NCBI GenBank assembly: GCA_036401335.1
Contig: DASWVC010000288.1
Coordinates: forward strand, 1-32,443
Length of the DNA: 32,443 bases
Source: DASWVC01 sp036401335
GTDB taxonomy: Bacteria > Verrucomicrobiota > Verrucomicrobiia > Chthoniobacterales > JAFAMB01
Reading direction: 5' to 3'
The notes under the pieces are model-generated. The model was not told the DNA's origin. It ran no database searches and was given only the letters and a program-made list of their open reading frames with translations. The position numbers and the translations under genes were made by a program. This document shows positions 16,080 through 23,977 of the stretch, piece after piece. Each line of letters starts with the position of its first letter. Position 1 is the first letter of the stretch.

Positions 16080-16280
16080 CTAGGGCAGGATGATTCCCGG
16101 GCGGGCAGCTTCGGTCTCTTTGACCTCCCGTTTTCCGATCGAGGTCGCACAACGCCGGCAAAGGTAATCATAAATTTCCCGGTCGGGAAGAATCAGCAAC
16201 AATTTTTCCACGACCGGCTGGGTCGCCTGGCATTTAGGACAGTAGAGAGAAGACGCCCGCAACGTTTTGAATTGGCTCAT
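16080..16280 (-). CDS. Small zinc-ribbon protein (two CxxC knuckles)
   Basis: The 66-residue protein has CPKC at 14-17 and CRRC at 41-44, spaced as in a minimal zinc ribbon, with a hydrophobic strand (VEKLLLILPDREIYDYL) between them. Proteins of this shape occur in Verrucomicrobiota-like and proteobacterial genomes and are usually annotated as cytoplasmic proteins of unknown role. The last 20 residues are polar and probably flexible. It is on the minus strand between plus-strand genes and divergent from the FNT channel gene, so it is likely a single-gene unit. Confidence 0.7.
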   Translation of the reverse strand: MSQFKTLRASSLYCPKCQATQPVVEKLLLILPDREIYDYLCRRCATSIGKREVKETEAARPGIILP

Positions 16281-16438
16281 ACCCCAAGAGAAAATTCACC
16301 AAATCTACTCAGAATCAACGGCCATGCAGGCCCAATGGGCATCCGTGGTCCCCTAAAGTGAATCCTTTTCCGCCTCCATTACAAGGCCAGCGGCGTTGAG
16401 GAGCTCGAACCTGGAAGCATGAAAAAGTCACGCCCGAC

Positions 16439-17275
16439 ATGAGTTCACTCCATCCTGGCCCGAATACCCCGCACGATGAGCGCGAAAATGCCGACGTGGA
16501 GGAACGGATCGCCCCGAGTGCAGGCGTCGTTTACTCCACCATCATGCACCAGGGTGAACAAGAGCTCTTCCGGCCCTTTTCCGACTTGGCCTTTTCCGCG
16601 CTGGCCGCCGGTTTGTCGATGGGCTTTTCCTTTGTCGCAGAGGCCTTGCTGACGATTGCGTTGCCCGACACACCGTGGCGAGAGCTCATTACAAAATTCG
16701 GCTACTCCATTGGGTTTCTCATCGTCATCCTTGGCCGTCAGCAACTCTTCACGGAGAGTACCCTGACCCCCGTGCTGCCGCTCTTGCGGGAGACCTCCCG
16801 GCCAAGACTGGTGCGGCTCATCCTGTTCTGGGCAGTGGTCCTGGCCGGCAACATGCTTGGCGTCGCCGTCTTCGCCTGGGTCATCTCCCATTTCGCCGTC
16901 TTTGACGAAAACGTCCGCCATGGCTTTCGTCTGGTGGCGGAACACGTTTACGCTGACCGGCCTGAAATCACCTTTATTCGGGCGGTTTTTGCCGGCTGGC
17001 TTATTGCCCTGATGGTCTGGCTGTTGCCCTTCGCAGAAACGTCCCGCGTTCACGTAATCATCCTGCTCACTTACCTGATCGGGCTCGGCCACTTTGACCA
17101 TATTATTGCCGGCTCAACGGAAAAGCTTTACCTCTTGTTTACCGGAGGCGACAGCCCGGCACGGTTTTTCCTTCATTTCTGGCTGCCAACACTGCTCGGG
17201 AACATGACAGGAGGCATTCTGCTTGTGGCGGCGCTCAACCACGGGCAGGTGACGTCGGGGCAGGCCGCAGGATAG
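16439..17275 (+). CDS. Formate/nitrite transporter (FNT) family channel
   Basis: The 278-residue integral membrane protein should form a pentameric channel for small monovalent anions such as formate or nitrite. After a 50-residue polar N-terminus come six predicted helices: about 52-74 (AFSALAAGLSMGFSFVAEALL), 88-102, 130-155 (LILFWAVVLAGNMLGVAVFAWV), 181-198, 205-225 and 247-268. The sequence FTESTLTPVLPL and the GN in AGNMLG and LGNMTGG correspond to conserved FNT positions. The long cytoplasmic N-terminus resembles the YfdC-type subgroup. No formate or nitrite enzyme is adjacent, so substrate is open. After its stop comes a long gene-poor stretch with repeats. Confidence 0.85.
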   Translation: MSSLHPGPNTPHDERENADVEERIAPSAGVVYSTIMHQGEQELFRPFSDLAFSALAAGLSMGFSFVAEALLTIALPDTPWRELITKFGYSIGFLIVILGRQQLFTESTLTPVLPLLRETSRPRLVRLILFWAVVLAGNMLGVAVFAWVISHFAVFDENVRHGFRLVAEHVYADRPEITFIRAVFAGWLIALMVWLLPFAETSRVHVIILLTYLIGLGHFDHIIAGSTEKLYLLFTGGDSPARFFLHFWLPTLLGNMTGGILLVAALNHGQVTSGQAAG

Positions 17276-17329
17276 TTCCTGCCTTCCCCTGAGCATTGAC
17301 GAACCGGATTTCCTCCAATGGGTAGGTTG

Positions 17330-17465
17330 AGTCCGGTCCGGATAGGGCGGCGAGTCCCTTGGCCGCCGGCGCGGTGTGACGGGGCCTCGGGTAGGGTCGC
17401 GTGTCCCGATGCGACCTCCGGTAGGGGAGCTTATCCTCAAGCGCCCCCGGGGATGGCGCCCGTCC
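17330..17465 (-). repeat. Interspersed GC-rich repeat, copy B
   Basis: Read on the minus strand, this segment aligns with copy A from CCCGGGGGCGCTTGAGG through AAGCTCCCCTACCGGAG to AAGGGACTCGCCGCCCT. It has about 36 extra bases in the middle that form a GGTCGC...GCGACC hairpin. Copy C shares that hairpin. It is intergenic, after the FNT gene. Confidence 0.7.
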
Positions 17466-17491
17466 GGTCGGTCGGGTCACGTGCCGTTTGC

Positions 17492-17524
17492 GGGCGGGGC
17501 CTTCCGGGGAGCGCCACCCCGCCC
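17492..17524. other. GC hairpin in the gene-free stretch
   Basis: GGGCGGGG (17492-17499) pairs with CCCCGCCC (17517-17524) across a 17-nt loop. There is no T-run, so it is not a classical terminator; it may belong to the neighbouring repeat. Confidence 0.3.
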
Positions 17525-17559
17525 CTTGCCTTTGGGCCAGGGGGGGAGCGGTCGCCTTG

Positions 17560-17790
17560 TCATTCCCCAAAACGGCTTCGTCCTAACCGGTAGCCTTCGA
17601 CCAGCGTTGCCAATCGGCCCATGCCGCGCCACACGGTTTGCCAACCTGGCAGTTCATCACCCTTGCGGTTCATGTGCCCACCCAAGCGGCCGGCGGCCAG
17701 GATGACCTCGCCCGTGGTGTTCAGCCGTCGCTCGGTGGCCGCTGCCAAGACGCGCAGTTCCTCTGCGTCCAGTCCGCTTTTGTCTGTGGG
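17560..17790 (-). pseudogene. C-terminal remnant of an IS4-family transposase
   Basis: On the minus strand the frame encodes about 70 residues ending at a stop at 17560. It includes LAAGRLGGHMNRKGDELPGWQ and VWRGMGRLATLVEG, the typical closing region of IS4/Tn5-like transposases (RLGG-x-x-NRKGD-x-PG, then LWRG). The DDE catalytic core is missing. Upstream the open frame continues for about 85 codons, but that part reads through repeat copy C (the SLRGAPSPVGSRVPTRPP stretch) and is not transposase-like. This is therefore a relic of a mobile element, not an active copy. I could not find terminal inverted repeats or target duplications by eye. Confidence 0.65.
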
Positions 17791-17796
17791 CGCTTG

Positions 17797-17890
17797 CGGA
17801 GGTCGCGTGGGGACACGCGACCCTACCGGAGAAGGCGCCCCCCGGAGAGAGAAGCGTTTCGGAACGCACAGCGGCCAAACGGCCGGGAGT
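17797..17890 (-). repeat. Interspersed GC-rich repeat, copy C
   Basis: On the minus strand it reads GCGTTCCGAAACGCTTCTC, then CCGGGGGGCGCCTTC, matching copy A, followed by a perfect 9-bp hairpin (GGTCGCGTG/CACGCGACC with a 4-nt loop, about 17801-17822) that matches the extra hairpin of copy B. It abuts the transposase remnant. Confidence 0.65.
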
Positions 17891-18165
17891 GGGCGTTTGA
17901 GGCGCCTGGAGATCCCCGTCCGGCTTAAGTTAACGCCTAGGGGACTGCCAGCCCAACCGGACTGCAAGAGCCGCACCTCCAGACCACGGACTTCGGAACG
18001 GAGGAACTCGCAGGTTACTACTCGGGTGTTCTCCCACTTTTCCAACACCTCGGCCGTGGATCCTGCAGGGACAAGGCAGGTTTCAAAGCACCGTTTTTAG
18101 GCAACAAGCGACGGCGCCGATCAACTTCGCGTTGCCTCACCTCCGTCCCGCCGCAATTATCAGGG
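17891..18165. other. Gap with no identified gene
   Basis: Only short open frames are found here. One minus-strand frame (up to 18048) reads LVPAGSTAEVLEKWENTRVV and ends in the adjacent repeat and transposase remnant. I cannot assign it. Decayed mobile-element or host-gene sequence is the likeliest content. Confidence 0.3.
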
Positions 18166-18681
18166 ATGACTCGATTAACGTTCCTGGCCGCTTGCGGAAG
18201 CATGTCCCTGCTGAGTTGGCCGGTGACCACCCGGGCGCAAGAGCTGACCTTTGCCGGGACCAAATTCTATCGCGCCAGTCAAACACCGCAGCGCCTCGCC
18301 GAAAATTATTACCGTGAAGGTGAAACCAGGAACGCGTGGACGCAGCAACTCTTCGTGAACGTCACCCCCACCCCGGAAGACCCGCAAAAGATCGCACAGG
18401 ACTTGCTGGCTGCGGCCAGGCAGCAGGCGCCCGGTTCCGATCCAACGATAGTCCAGTCTGGTACCGACACCTGGGTCTCTTTTACCTACCGTTCCCTGGA
18501 GGGCATCGGGCAGGTCACCATTGTGCAGCGCATCTTTCGCGATCCAGCCGGTCGGGTCCGCACGTATGCCCTCGCCCAAAGGCCAAGTAACGGAACCAAA
18601 CCCGCGCCGGTGCTGACCCCGCAGCAAGCCATGGCAGCGCTGCGCATGTTGCCGGCCGATCTTCCTCGTCCCGGCTCTTAA
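18166..18681 (+). CDS. Secreted hypothetical protein
   Basis: The 171-residue protein opens with MTRLTFLAACGSMSLLSW and a TTRAQE junction at about residues 22-27, a plausible Sec signal peptide cleaved after RAQ or ARA-like residues, so the mature protein would be periplasmic. The mature part has a beta-rich look: TWVSFTYRSLEGIGQVTIVQRIFRDPAGRVRTYALAQR could be three strands. There are no conserved Cys pairs or known motifs. I do not recognise the family. It stands alone between the repeat-rich stretch and the ADP-ribosylglycohydrolase gene, with which it converges. Confidence 0.6.
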   Translation: MTRLTFLAACGSMSLLSWPVTTRAQELTFAGTKFYRASQTPQRLAENYYREGETRNAWTQQLFVNVTPTPEDPQKIAQDLLAAARQQAPGSDPTIVQSGTDTWVSFTYRSLEGIGQVTIVQRIFRDPAGRVRTYALAQRPSNGTKPAPVLTPQQAMAALRMLPADLPRPGS

Positions 18682-18742
18682 AGCCATGGTTCCGGCAGAG
18701 GGTCACGAGGCAGGGGTCATTGCGAGTGGCGCGGGATTGCTG

Positions 18743-18768
18743 GGCACGACTGCCGGAGCACTCGTGCC
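18743..18768 (+). terminator. Hairpin between convergent genes
   Basis: GGCACGA and TCGTGCC form a perfect 7-bp stem with a 12-nt loop, followed on the plus strand by ATTGTTACCATT. It lies in the 142-bp convergent gap and could end transcription from the secreted-protein gene. Confidence 0.4.
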
Positions 18769-18823
18769 ATTGTTACCATTCAAGAACTGGCACAATTAAT
18801 ACCACTCTCCCCGGACGCGCCTT

Positions 18824-19855
18824 TCAGCTCGTGAACTGGCCCAGTTCCTGCCCGCAACCACCCTCACAAACAACCGGTTCTTGTCTCTCGACCCGGGACG
18901 CCAAAACCAGTAATCCGTCTGCCAGTTGCTGAATTTTTCCAAGCATGGCGAGCTTCGCCACCCAATCTGCCGGAAGGCTGCCGACCCCGTAGTAAGCGCC
19001 CGCAAGTTGGCCGTACACCGCACCCGTCGTGTCCGCGTCTTCTCCCAGGTTCACCGCGGCGAGCACCCCTTCCCGGAAGGAAGCGGCACCGTGAAAGGCC
19101 CAGAGGGCCGCTTCTAGGGACTCCACCACGTAGCCGGTGCCCCTGATTTCCGGCGGGTCCTTTTCTTTGAAAGATCCCAGGGCGATCGCGTTGATTTCCG
19201 GCGCTAACGGGTTCTCTGCCCAATAATTTCCCTCGCGCGTGGGATCGAACAATGGCCTCAGGATCTCCTCCTTTGACCGTCCCTGCAGTACACCGACCAG
19301 CAGCGCCGCAAAGTAGCGGCAAGCATCCACTGCCAGCACAATGCCGTGCGTCGTCCGGGAGCTTTCTCCCGCCAGCGCAATGGCCCGGGCCGCGTCCGGC
19401 CAAAATGCCAACGGGACCGGTGCCAAACGCATCAGCGATCCGTTCCCGGCCGTCAGGGGTGCGATTGGCCCTGCCAGAGGTTCACCGGTCCGCTCAAATC
19501 CCCGCAAGGCCGCGGCCACCGTGTTTCCGATGTCGAAGCACGTCCCGGTGCTGCTTAAGTGACCCTTCCGGTACCACCGCACGTAGCGCTCGATCTGGTC
19601 GCGGACGTCGAACTTTTCACACGTTACCAGCGATTCCGCCAGGCACAAAGCCAACGACGTATCGTCCGTCCACTGCCCGGGTTTTAGCCCGAACGGGCCG
19701 CCACCCACCATTTCCGTGATCGGCAAAAAAGCGCCGGGCCGCGTGAATTCCAGGGTGGACCCGAGCGCATCGCCGACCGCCAATCCAAGGAGCGCCCCTC
19801 GAAACCTGTCCTGCATCGATGCCACAGCCGATGTCATTATGCTTACATCGTCCAT
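18824..19855 (-). CDS. ADP-ribosylglycohydrolase family protein
   Basis: The family (DraG/ARH) removes ADP-ribose or related groups from N- or O-glycosidic linkages using a binuclear magnesium centre. The 343-residue protein keeps the metal-ligand motifs: GALLGLAVGDALG (20-32), QWTDDTSLAL (61-70, the Thr-Asp-Asp ligands), NGSLMR (138-143), SSRTTHG, and GEDADTTGAVYGQLAGAYYG from 271 with the Asp-x-Asp-Thr ligands. A GAGG site lies 8 nt before the ATG at 19855. It is the last gene of a probable operon after the nucleoside hydrolase (78-bp gap) and an ABC importer under a LacI regulator. That context suggests a catabolic role on a small imported N-riboside or similar glycoside rather than protein deADP-ribosylation; this is an inference. 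Confidence 0.9.
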   Translation of the reverse strand: MDDVSIMTSAVASMQDRFRGALLGLAVGDALGSTLEFTRPGAFLPITEMVGGGPFGLKPGQWTDDTSLALCLAESLVTCEKFDVRDQIERYVRWYRKGHLSSTGTCFDIGNTVAAALRGFERTGEPLAGPIAPLTAGNGSLMRLAPVPLAFWPDAARAIALAGESSRTTHGIVLAVDACRYFAALLVGVLQGRSKEEILRPLFDPTREGNYWAENPLAPEINAIALGSFKEKDPPEIRGTGYVVESLEAALWAFHGAASFREGVLAAVNLGEDADTTGAVYGQLAGAYYGVGSLPADWVAKLAMLGKIQQLADGLLVLASRVERQEPVVCEGGCGQELGQFTS

Positions 19856-19933
19856 CTTGCTTGCCTCGTTAAGTCCGTTTCAAAATTCATCTTTACCCGC
19901 TTTCGCCTGCGACCAGTAAACCGCCTTCCCGCT

Positions 19934-20800
19934 TTATGCCAACCGACCCATGATCTCCGCCAGAGCCGTCCGCGACAGGACATCGCTTGCCACCTCGACG
20001 CTTCCTTCACCGGGCACGCGGTGGGTCCGGCCGTAAAACGGGCCATCCAGCTCCACTCTTACCCCGCAACGTTCAAATCGAAACAGGTCCGGTCGCTCCA
20101 TGGCCAGAGCGGCCAGCGGATCATGCGGGTGGTTTCGATTGGCATGACGGAACAACCACCAGTTCCGGATCTGCTGGGCAACCAATTGCGAAACCGGGTT
20201 TGCGGCCGACTCCAGGCGCACCACGTCCGGTTCCTGGATCACGGGGATGGTGGTCACGTCCAAGCCAAGGGCGGTGATCGGAACCCCGGAGCTAAAGACT
20301 TTGCCGGCGGCCACCGTGTCGCACCGGATGTTGTGTTCCGGCCGGTCGTCGTAAAACGTGCCGCCCATGATGTACAGGTGTTTCACCCAACGCACAAAAC
20401 GGGGTTCCAGGATAATTGCCCGCGCAATGTTCGTCAGTGGACCGATCGCTAAGATTTCCAGTTCACCCTGTGCCGCTTCGGCTTGACTCACCAGGAATTC
20501 ATCCGCTTCGACCGTAGGATCGAGGCCGGTCTCCTCCAACCCGGGGACACCCTCGCCTTCAATCCCCGCCCAGTACACCTGACGGCCGGAAAGCGGCTGC
20601 TCCGTGCCTGGAATGATCGGCACCGAAGGACAATTCGCCAGGCGGCACACCACTTTCGCCAAACGCGCGCGCCGCCGGGTGTCTCCGTACACCGTCGTAA
20701 CGCCTTGCAGAGCAAGCTCCTTGGATCGCAACAGAAAAACCAGGGCCAGCAGGTCGTCAACGTCGCTGCCGATGTCGGTGTCGAGGATAACAGATCTCAT
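19934..20800 (-). CDS. Nucleoside hydrolase (inosine-uridine preferring type)
   Basis: The enzyme cleaves the N-glycosidic bond of ribonucleosides to free base and ribose. The 288-residue protein begins with the calcium-binding signature DTDIGSDVDDLLAL (7-20), followed by GVTTVYGDT, the central LAIGPLTNIARAI, YIMGGTF and EHNIRCDTVAAGKVF, and the C-terminal HPHDPLAALA, whose His-Asp pair is expected at the active site. It is slightly shorter than the usual 310 residues, but all core motifs remain. It lies between the permease gene (49 bp) and the ADP-ribosylglycohydrolase gene on the same strand. Two different N-glycosidic hydrolases in one transport operon point to uptake and breakdown of a nucleoside-like compound. 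Substrate base is not predictable from sequence alone. Confidence 0.92.
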   Translation of the reverse strand: MRSVILDTDIGSDVDDLLALVFLLRSKELALQGVTTVYGDTRRRARLAKVVCRLANCPSVPIIPGTEQPLSGRQVYWAGIEGEGVPGLEETGLDPTVEADEFLVSQAEAAQGELEILAIGPLTNIARAIILEPRFVRWVKHLYIMGGTFYDDRPEHNIRCDTVAAGKVFSSGVPITALGLDVTTIPVIQEPDVVRLESAANPVSQLVAQQIRNWWLFRHANRNHPHDPLAALAMERPDLFRFERCGVRVELDGPFYGRTHRVPGEGSVEVASDVLSRTALAEIMGRLA

Positions 20801-20849
20801 AAAAATGGGCGCTCCAACCCGAGCGGTTTACCGGTCAACGTTTGCCGGT

Positions 20850-21683
20850 TCAGCCCTTGATCGAGGAGCCAACCACCCCTTGGATGTAGTAGCGTTGCAA
20901 TGGCAAAAGGATCAGCAGCGGGATGGCCGACGAGACCACGGACGCGGCAAATAACTCGGTCCACAGCGTCTGGTGCTCCTGTTCAAAACCAGCCAGGGCC
21001 AATTGGACGACCCGCATCCCTTCCGATCGCGTCGCAATCAAGGGCCATAAGAATGCTTCCCACTGGAAAATAAAGATCAATAAACCGGCGCTGATGATCA
21101 CGGGCTTGCATAGCGGGACGTAGATGCGCAGCAGGATCGTTAACCACCCCGCTCCATCCATTCGCGCCGCCTCTGCCAGTTCCCGCGGGATCTGGGCAAA
21201 AAACTGACGAAACAGAAAAATCGTGATCCCGTTCGCGATTCCCGGCACGACCAACCCAGCGTAAGAGTCCAGCCATCCGAGGCCGCGTACGACGGTGTAA
21301 AGCGGGACGGAAATCGCCTCGGACGGCACCAGAAAGGTGAGCACGGTGATGCCGAACAGCAGGTTTTTGCCGGGAAACGAGAGCACCGCAAACGCAAATC
21401 CTGCGCACCCGTTCACGGCCAGGCCGAATGTGACGGACAGAAACGCGACCAGAAGGCTGTTCCAAACGGCGCGGCCAAAACCTTTTTGAAAAATCTCCAG
21501 GTAAGCGCCGGGATGGAACGGCACGGGCAGCAGGGCACGGAGGTGGAAAGGAGACGTATCGCGGAACACCTCTGTCAGAGGCTTCAGGGACGAACTGAAC
21601 GCCCACCAGAGCGGCAGGAGAAAGATGCAGCCGACCAGCAAATAGCCGGCATGCCGGAGGAGGGTGGATCCTGAGGAGTTCAT
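20850..21683 (-). CDS. ABC sugar-type permease, MalG-like (CUT1)
   Basis: One of two inner-membrane subunits of a binding-protein-dependent importer. The 277-residue protein has six predicted helices, starting with LLVGCIFLLPLWWAFSSSLKP typical of MalG-type proteins, and an intact EAA loop at 168-194 (ELAEAARMDGAGW followed by IYVPLCKP) that contacts the ATPase. The C-terminus YYIQGVVGSSIKG is the standard ending of this subfamily. It begins 2 bp after the MalF-like gene, so translation is probably coupled. No ATPase gene is present in the operon; a shared MsmX/UgpC-like ATPase encoded elsewhere is likely. Confidence 0.93.
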   Translation of the reverse strand: MNSSGSTLLRHAGYLLVGCIFLLPLWWAFSSSLKPLTEVFRDTSPFHLRALLPVPFHPGAYLEIFQKGFGRAVWNSLLVAFLSVTFGLAVNGCAGFAFAVLSFPGKNLLFGITVLTFLVPSEAISVPLYTVVRGLGWLDSYAGLVVPGIANGITIFLFRQFFAQIPRELAEAARMDGAGWLTILLRIYVPLCKPVIISAGLLIFIFQWEAFLWPLIATRSEGMRVVQLALAGFEQEHQTLWTELFAASVVSSAIPLLILLPLQRYYIQGVVGSSIKG

Positions 21684-21685
21684 CT

Positions 21686-22558
21686 TCAGGATTCTTCCTG
21701 GCGAAGAAAATAAAATTGGAGGGCCACCGCCACGCTTACGAGCAGCAGCAGCACCATCACCAGCGCCAGGGCGCGGCCCATTTCGCCGTAGATAAAACCC
21801 GATTTGTAGGCCTCGTACATCAACACGTTGGTGGAATAGGCGGGTCCCCCGCGCGTCAGGAGGAACATCGGGACAAACAGAAGAAAATTAACGGCGGTAT
21901 CTGTGACCAGCACAAACAGAAGCGATCGCTTCAAAAGCGGCAGGGTGATGCGGAAGAACCGACGCACCGTGCGCGCCCCGTCGATCCGGGCCGCTTCATG
22001 CAATTCCAGGGGGATGGCCTGCAACCCCGCCCACAGAAAGATCATCCAGAAGCTTACCCCTTTCCAGGTGGCGATGGCCAGGATGCTCCAGAGCGCCTGG
22101 TGTTCATCGATCAGGAACGGCTGCCGCCCGATGCCCACCCAACCCAAAAGGGAATTGATCAACCCGGATTGCGGATCCAGCATCAAGCGCCAGATAACGC
22201 ACGCGATCGGCAGCGAAACCCCGATTGGCACAAACAATAGCAGCCGGTAAAACCCGATGCCACGAAAACGCTGGTTCACCATCACGGCGAGGAGCAGCGC
22301 CAGAACCACCTGCACCGGGTTAATCACGGCATTGAGTTTGGTCGTGACCCAAAGCGATTTCCAAAACAACGGATCGCCAAACAGGTCGACGTAGTTCTGC
22401 GCCCCCACGAACAACGTCCGGCCGGCTTCTTCAAACGATTCCCGGCGCAGGCTTCCCCATGCCGTCAGGGCAATCGGATAAATCCGGAAAACGCCAAGGC
22501 AAACCATGGCCGGCAGCAAGAGCACAAAAGCCAACGGGGCGCTGCCTTTCGCTTTCAT
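21686..22558 (-). CDS. ABC sugar-type permease, MalF-like (CUT1)
   Basis: This 290-residue membrane subunit pairs with the MalG-like protein. The N-terminus APLAFVLLLPAMVCLGVFRIYPIALTAWGS is typical, as are GAQNYVDLF (52-60) and the EAA loop at 185-211 (ELHEAARIDGART, then ITLPLLKR). The TRGGPAYSTNVLMYEAY segment before the last helix is also characteristic, and the C-terminal FYFLRQEES is normal. It starts 12 bp after the binding-protein stop codon. The protein is complete, in contrast to its counterpart in the divergent operon at 26587, which has lost exactly the EAA region. Confidence 0.93.
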   Translation of the reverse strand: MKAKGSAPLAFVLLLPAMVCLGVFRIYPIALTAWGSLRRESFEEAGRTLFVGAQNYVDLFGDPLFWKSLWVTTKLNAVINPVQVVLALLLAVMVNQRFRGIGFYRLLLFVPIGVSLPIACVIWRLMLDPQSGLINSLLGWVGIGRQPFLIDEHQALWSILAIATWKGVSFWMIFLWAGLQAIPLELHEAARIDGARTVRRFFRITLPLLKRSLLFVLVTDTAVNFLLFVPMFLLTRGGPAYSTNVLMYEAYKSGFIYGEMGRALALVMVLLLLVSVAVALQFYFLRQEES

Positions 22559-22570
22559 CCGGCTGCAGCG

Positions 22571-23920
22571 TTATTTGCGGAACTGGGCCAGGAACCGGTC
22601 TACCCGTCGGGCTCCCGCCGGCAAGGCCTCGTTCGGGTCCGACCCGTTCCGAATGTCCTCGAACGTGGAAGCAAAGATGTCCTCCAGCTGGAGGTAGCCG
22701 GGTGTTTGCGGCCGGGGCACCGCGGTGTGACGCGCCTCATACACACCGAGGCGGTATGCGCCTTCCGGAAAAACCTGGTACTGCGGCAGTTGATCGATGG
22801 CCGTCAGAAGCTTTTGCGTCGCCGGCAGCTGCCCCCGGGTTTCAAACCAGATCCGTGACCCTTCGTCGTCCGCGGTGATGTAGTGAAGGAACTTTGCGGC
22901 CGCCTCCTTGTTCTTGGACGCTTTGTTCAACCCGAGGTGCCAGCTGCCGGTGCCGGTGGCCGGCTTGCCGCCGCTGAAATAAGGGTGCGGTGCGATGCCG
23001 AACTTGATCCCGGCTTTCTTGAACGTTGAAATGTTCCATTCGCCCCCGATGAGAAGGCCCACTTTGTTCGCGGCAAACTGGTTAGCGGTTTCTCCGGGCG
23101 GCACGCCCTTCGGGCTGACCTTCCAATCGTTAAACAAAGACCAGTACCATTTCGCAGCTTTTTTCCAGGCGTCGGAATCGAAGTAACCGGTGGCCTTCAA
23201 ACCGTCGGGACTCACCAGCTGGCCCCCAAGGGATTCGCCCAGCGCCTGCAATTGGTAAAGCCGGCTGACCTGGTCAAACTCCATGCCCCAGACCTGCCCT
23301 TCCGGTCCGGTCTTGGTCAGCTTTTTCGCCGCCTCGACGACTTGTTCCCAAGTCCAACGATCCTTGTCCGCGATCGCAGCCACCTTCTCCGGCGTAACGG
23401 GTTCATCGGCCACCAGGCAGGCTGGCGGCGTCAGGCCCGCCTTTTGGAAAAGGTCGAGGTTCACGTACATGAACTGGGCCGAGTTGTTTTGTGGTGCCGC
23501 CAAAAATTTACCCTGGTAAGTCCCGGCCTGCTTTGAGGAAGCCACCCACGTGCTGGCCAGTTCGTCAGGGGTAAAATAAGCGTCCAAGGGAGCGAGGTAG
23601 CCGCGGACCGAGTAGGAAGCAACCAGCGGCACGTCGACACTGATGAGGTCAACGTCCGCATCCTGGGCCTTCATGCGCACCTCGATCGTTTCAAAAAGCT
23701 GGCGGAACGGGTAGTTGTCCATCTCGACCTTGATGTCCGGGTTTTTGGCCTCGAAACCGGCGATCACCTTTTTGGCGCAATCCGGCCAAAGGTCATCGGA
23801 CAAAGTCAGCCATCGGACCGTGACGGCCGCCGTGGCCGGCGATGGAAGAAGGGAGCAGGCAAGGGCGGCAACGCCGCCGAGCAGAGACAAGATCCTGGGG
23901 GGAAACAGCCGGTTCAGCAT
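22571..23920 (-). CDS. Extracellular solute-binding protein family 1 (ABC importer)
   Basis: The 449-residue periplasmic receptor captures the substrate of the importer. A signal peptide is clear (LLGGVAALACSLLPSPATAA, cleavage near residue 32), without a lipobox Cys at the cleavage site. Mature features typical of SBP family 1 are VRWLTLSDDLWPDCAKKVIAGFEAKNP, NNSAQFMYVNLDLFQKAGL, TWEQVVEAAKKLTK and GTGSWHLGLNKASKNKEAAAKFLHYI. It is the first structural gene after the LacI gene. A LacI-type palindrome lies 19 bp before its ATG, and a TTGACC -35-like box precedes that, so it heads its own regulated promoter. No Shine-Dalgarno is obvious. The ligand is unknown; downstream hydrolases point to a nucleoside-like compound. 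Confidence 0.92.
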   Translation of the reverse strand: MLNRLFPPRILSLLGGVAALACSLLPSPATAAVTVRWLTLSDDLWPDCAKKVIAGFEAKNPDIKVEMDNYPFRQLFETIEVRMKAQDADVDLISVDVPLVASYSVRGYLAPLDAYFTPDELASTWVASSKQAGTYQGKFLAAPQNNSAQFMYVNLDLFQKAGLTPPACLVADEPVTPEKVAAIADKDRWTWEQVVEAAKKLTKTGPEGQVWGMEFDQVSRLYQLQALGESLGGQLVSPDGLKATGYFDSDAWKKAAKWYWSLFNDWKVSPKGVPPGETANQFAANKVGLLIGGEWNISTFKKAGIKFGIAPHPYFSGGKPATGTGSWHLGLNKASKNKEAAAKFLHYITADDEGSRIWFETRGQLPATQKLLTAIDQLPQYQVFPEGAYRLGVYEARHTAVPRPQTPGYLQLEDIFASTFEDIRNGSDPNEALPAGARRVDRFLAQFRK

Positions 23921-23935
23921 AGAACGAAAAGGGTA

Positions 23936-23964
23936 AGATGTGTTAGCGTTAACACTGCGGTCAA
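23936..23964 (-). promoter_or_regulatory. Promoter with LacI-type operator upstream of the intact importer operon
   Basis: The palindrome GTGTTAGCGTTAACAC (23940-23955) has half-sites that agree at 7 of 8 positions around a central CG, the standard form of LacI-family operators. A -35-like TTGACC is at 23959-23964 on the minus strand. With 17-nt spacing, the -10 position reads ACATCT, which is weak. The operator thus fills the -35/-10 spacer, where a bound repressor would block RNA polymerase. Confidence 0.72.
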
Positions 23965-23977
23965 CCCGCGCCGGCTG

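Noticed and set aside
15043..16161. Minus-strand frame of 372 codons
   Set aside because: It is antisense to the dienelactone hydrolase and runs into repeat copy A.
17891..18048. The part of the minus-strand frame before repeat C as transposase N-terminus
   Set aside because: The residues (ETCLVPAGSTAEVLEKW) do not match the IS4 catalytic core, so only the tail is called a transposase remnant.
18824..19855. A toxin-antitoxin or dinitrogenase-reductase (DraT/DraG) role for the ADP-ribosylglycohydrolase
   Set aside because: No ADP-ribosyltransferase or nif gene is adjacent; the neighbours are transport and catabolic genes.
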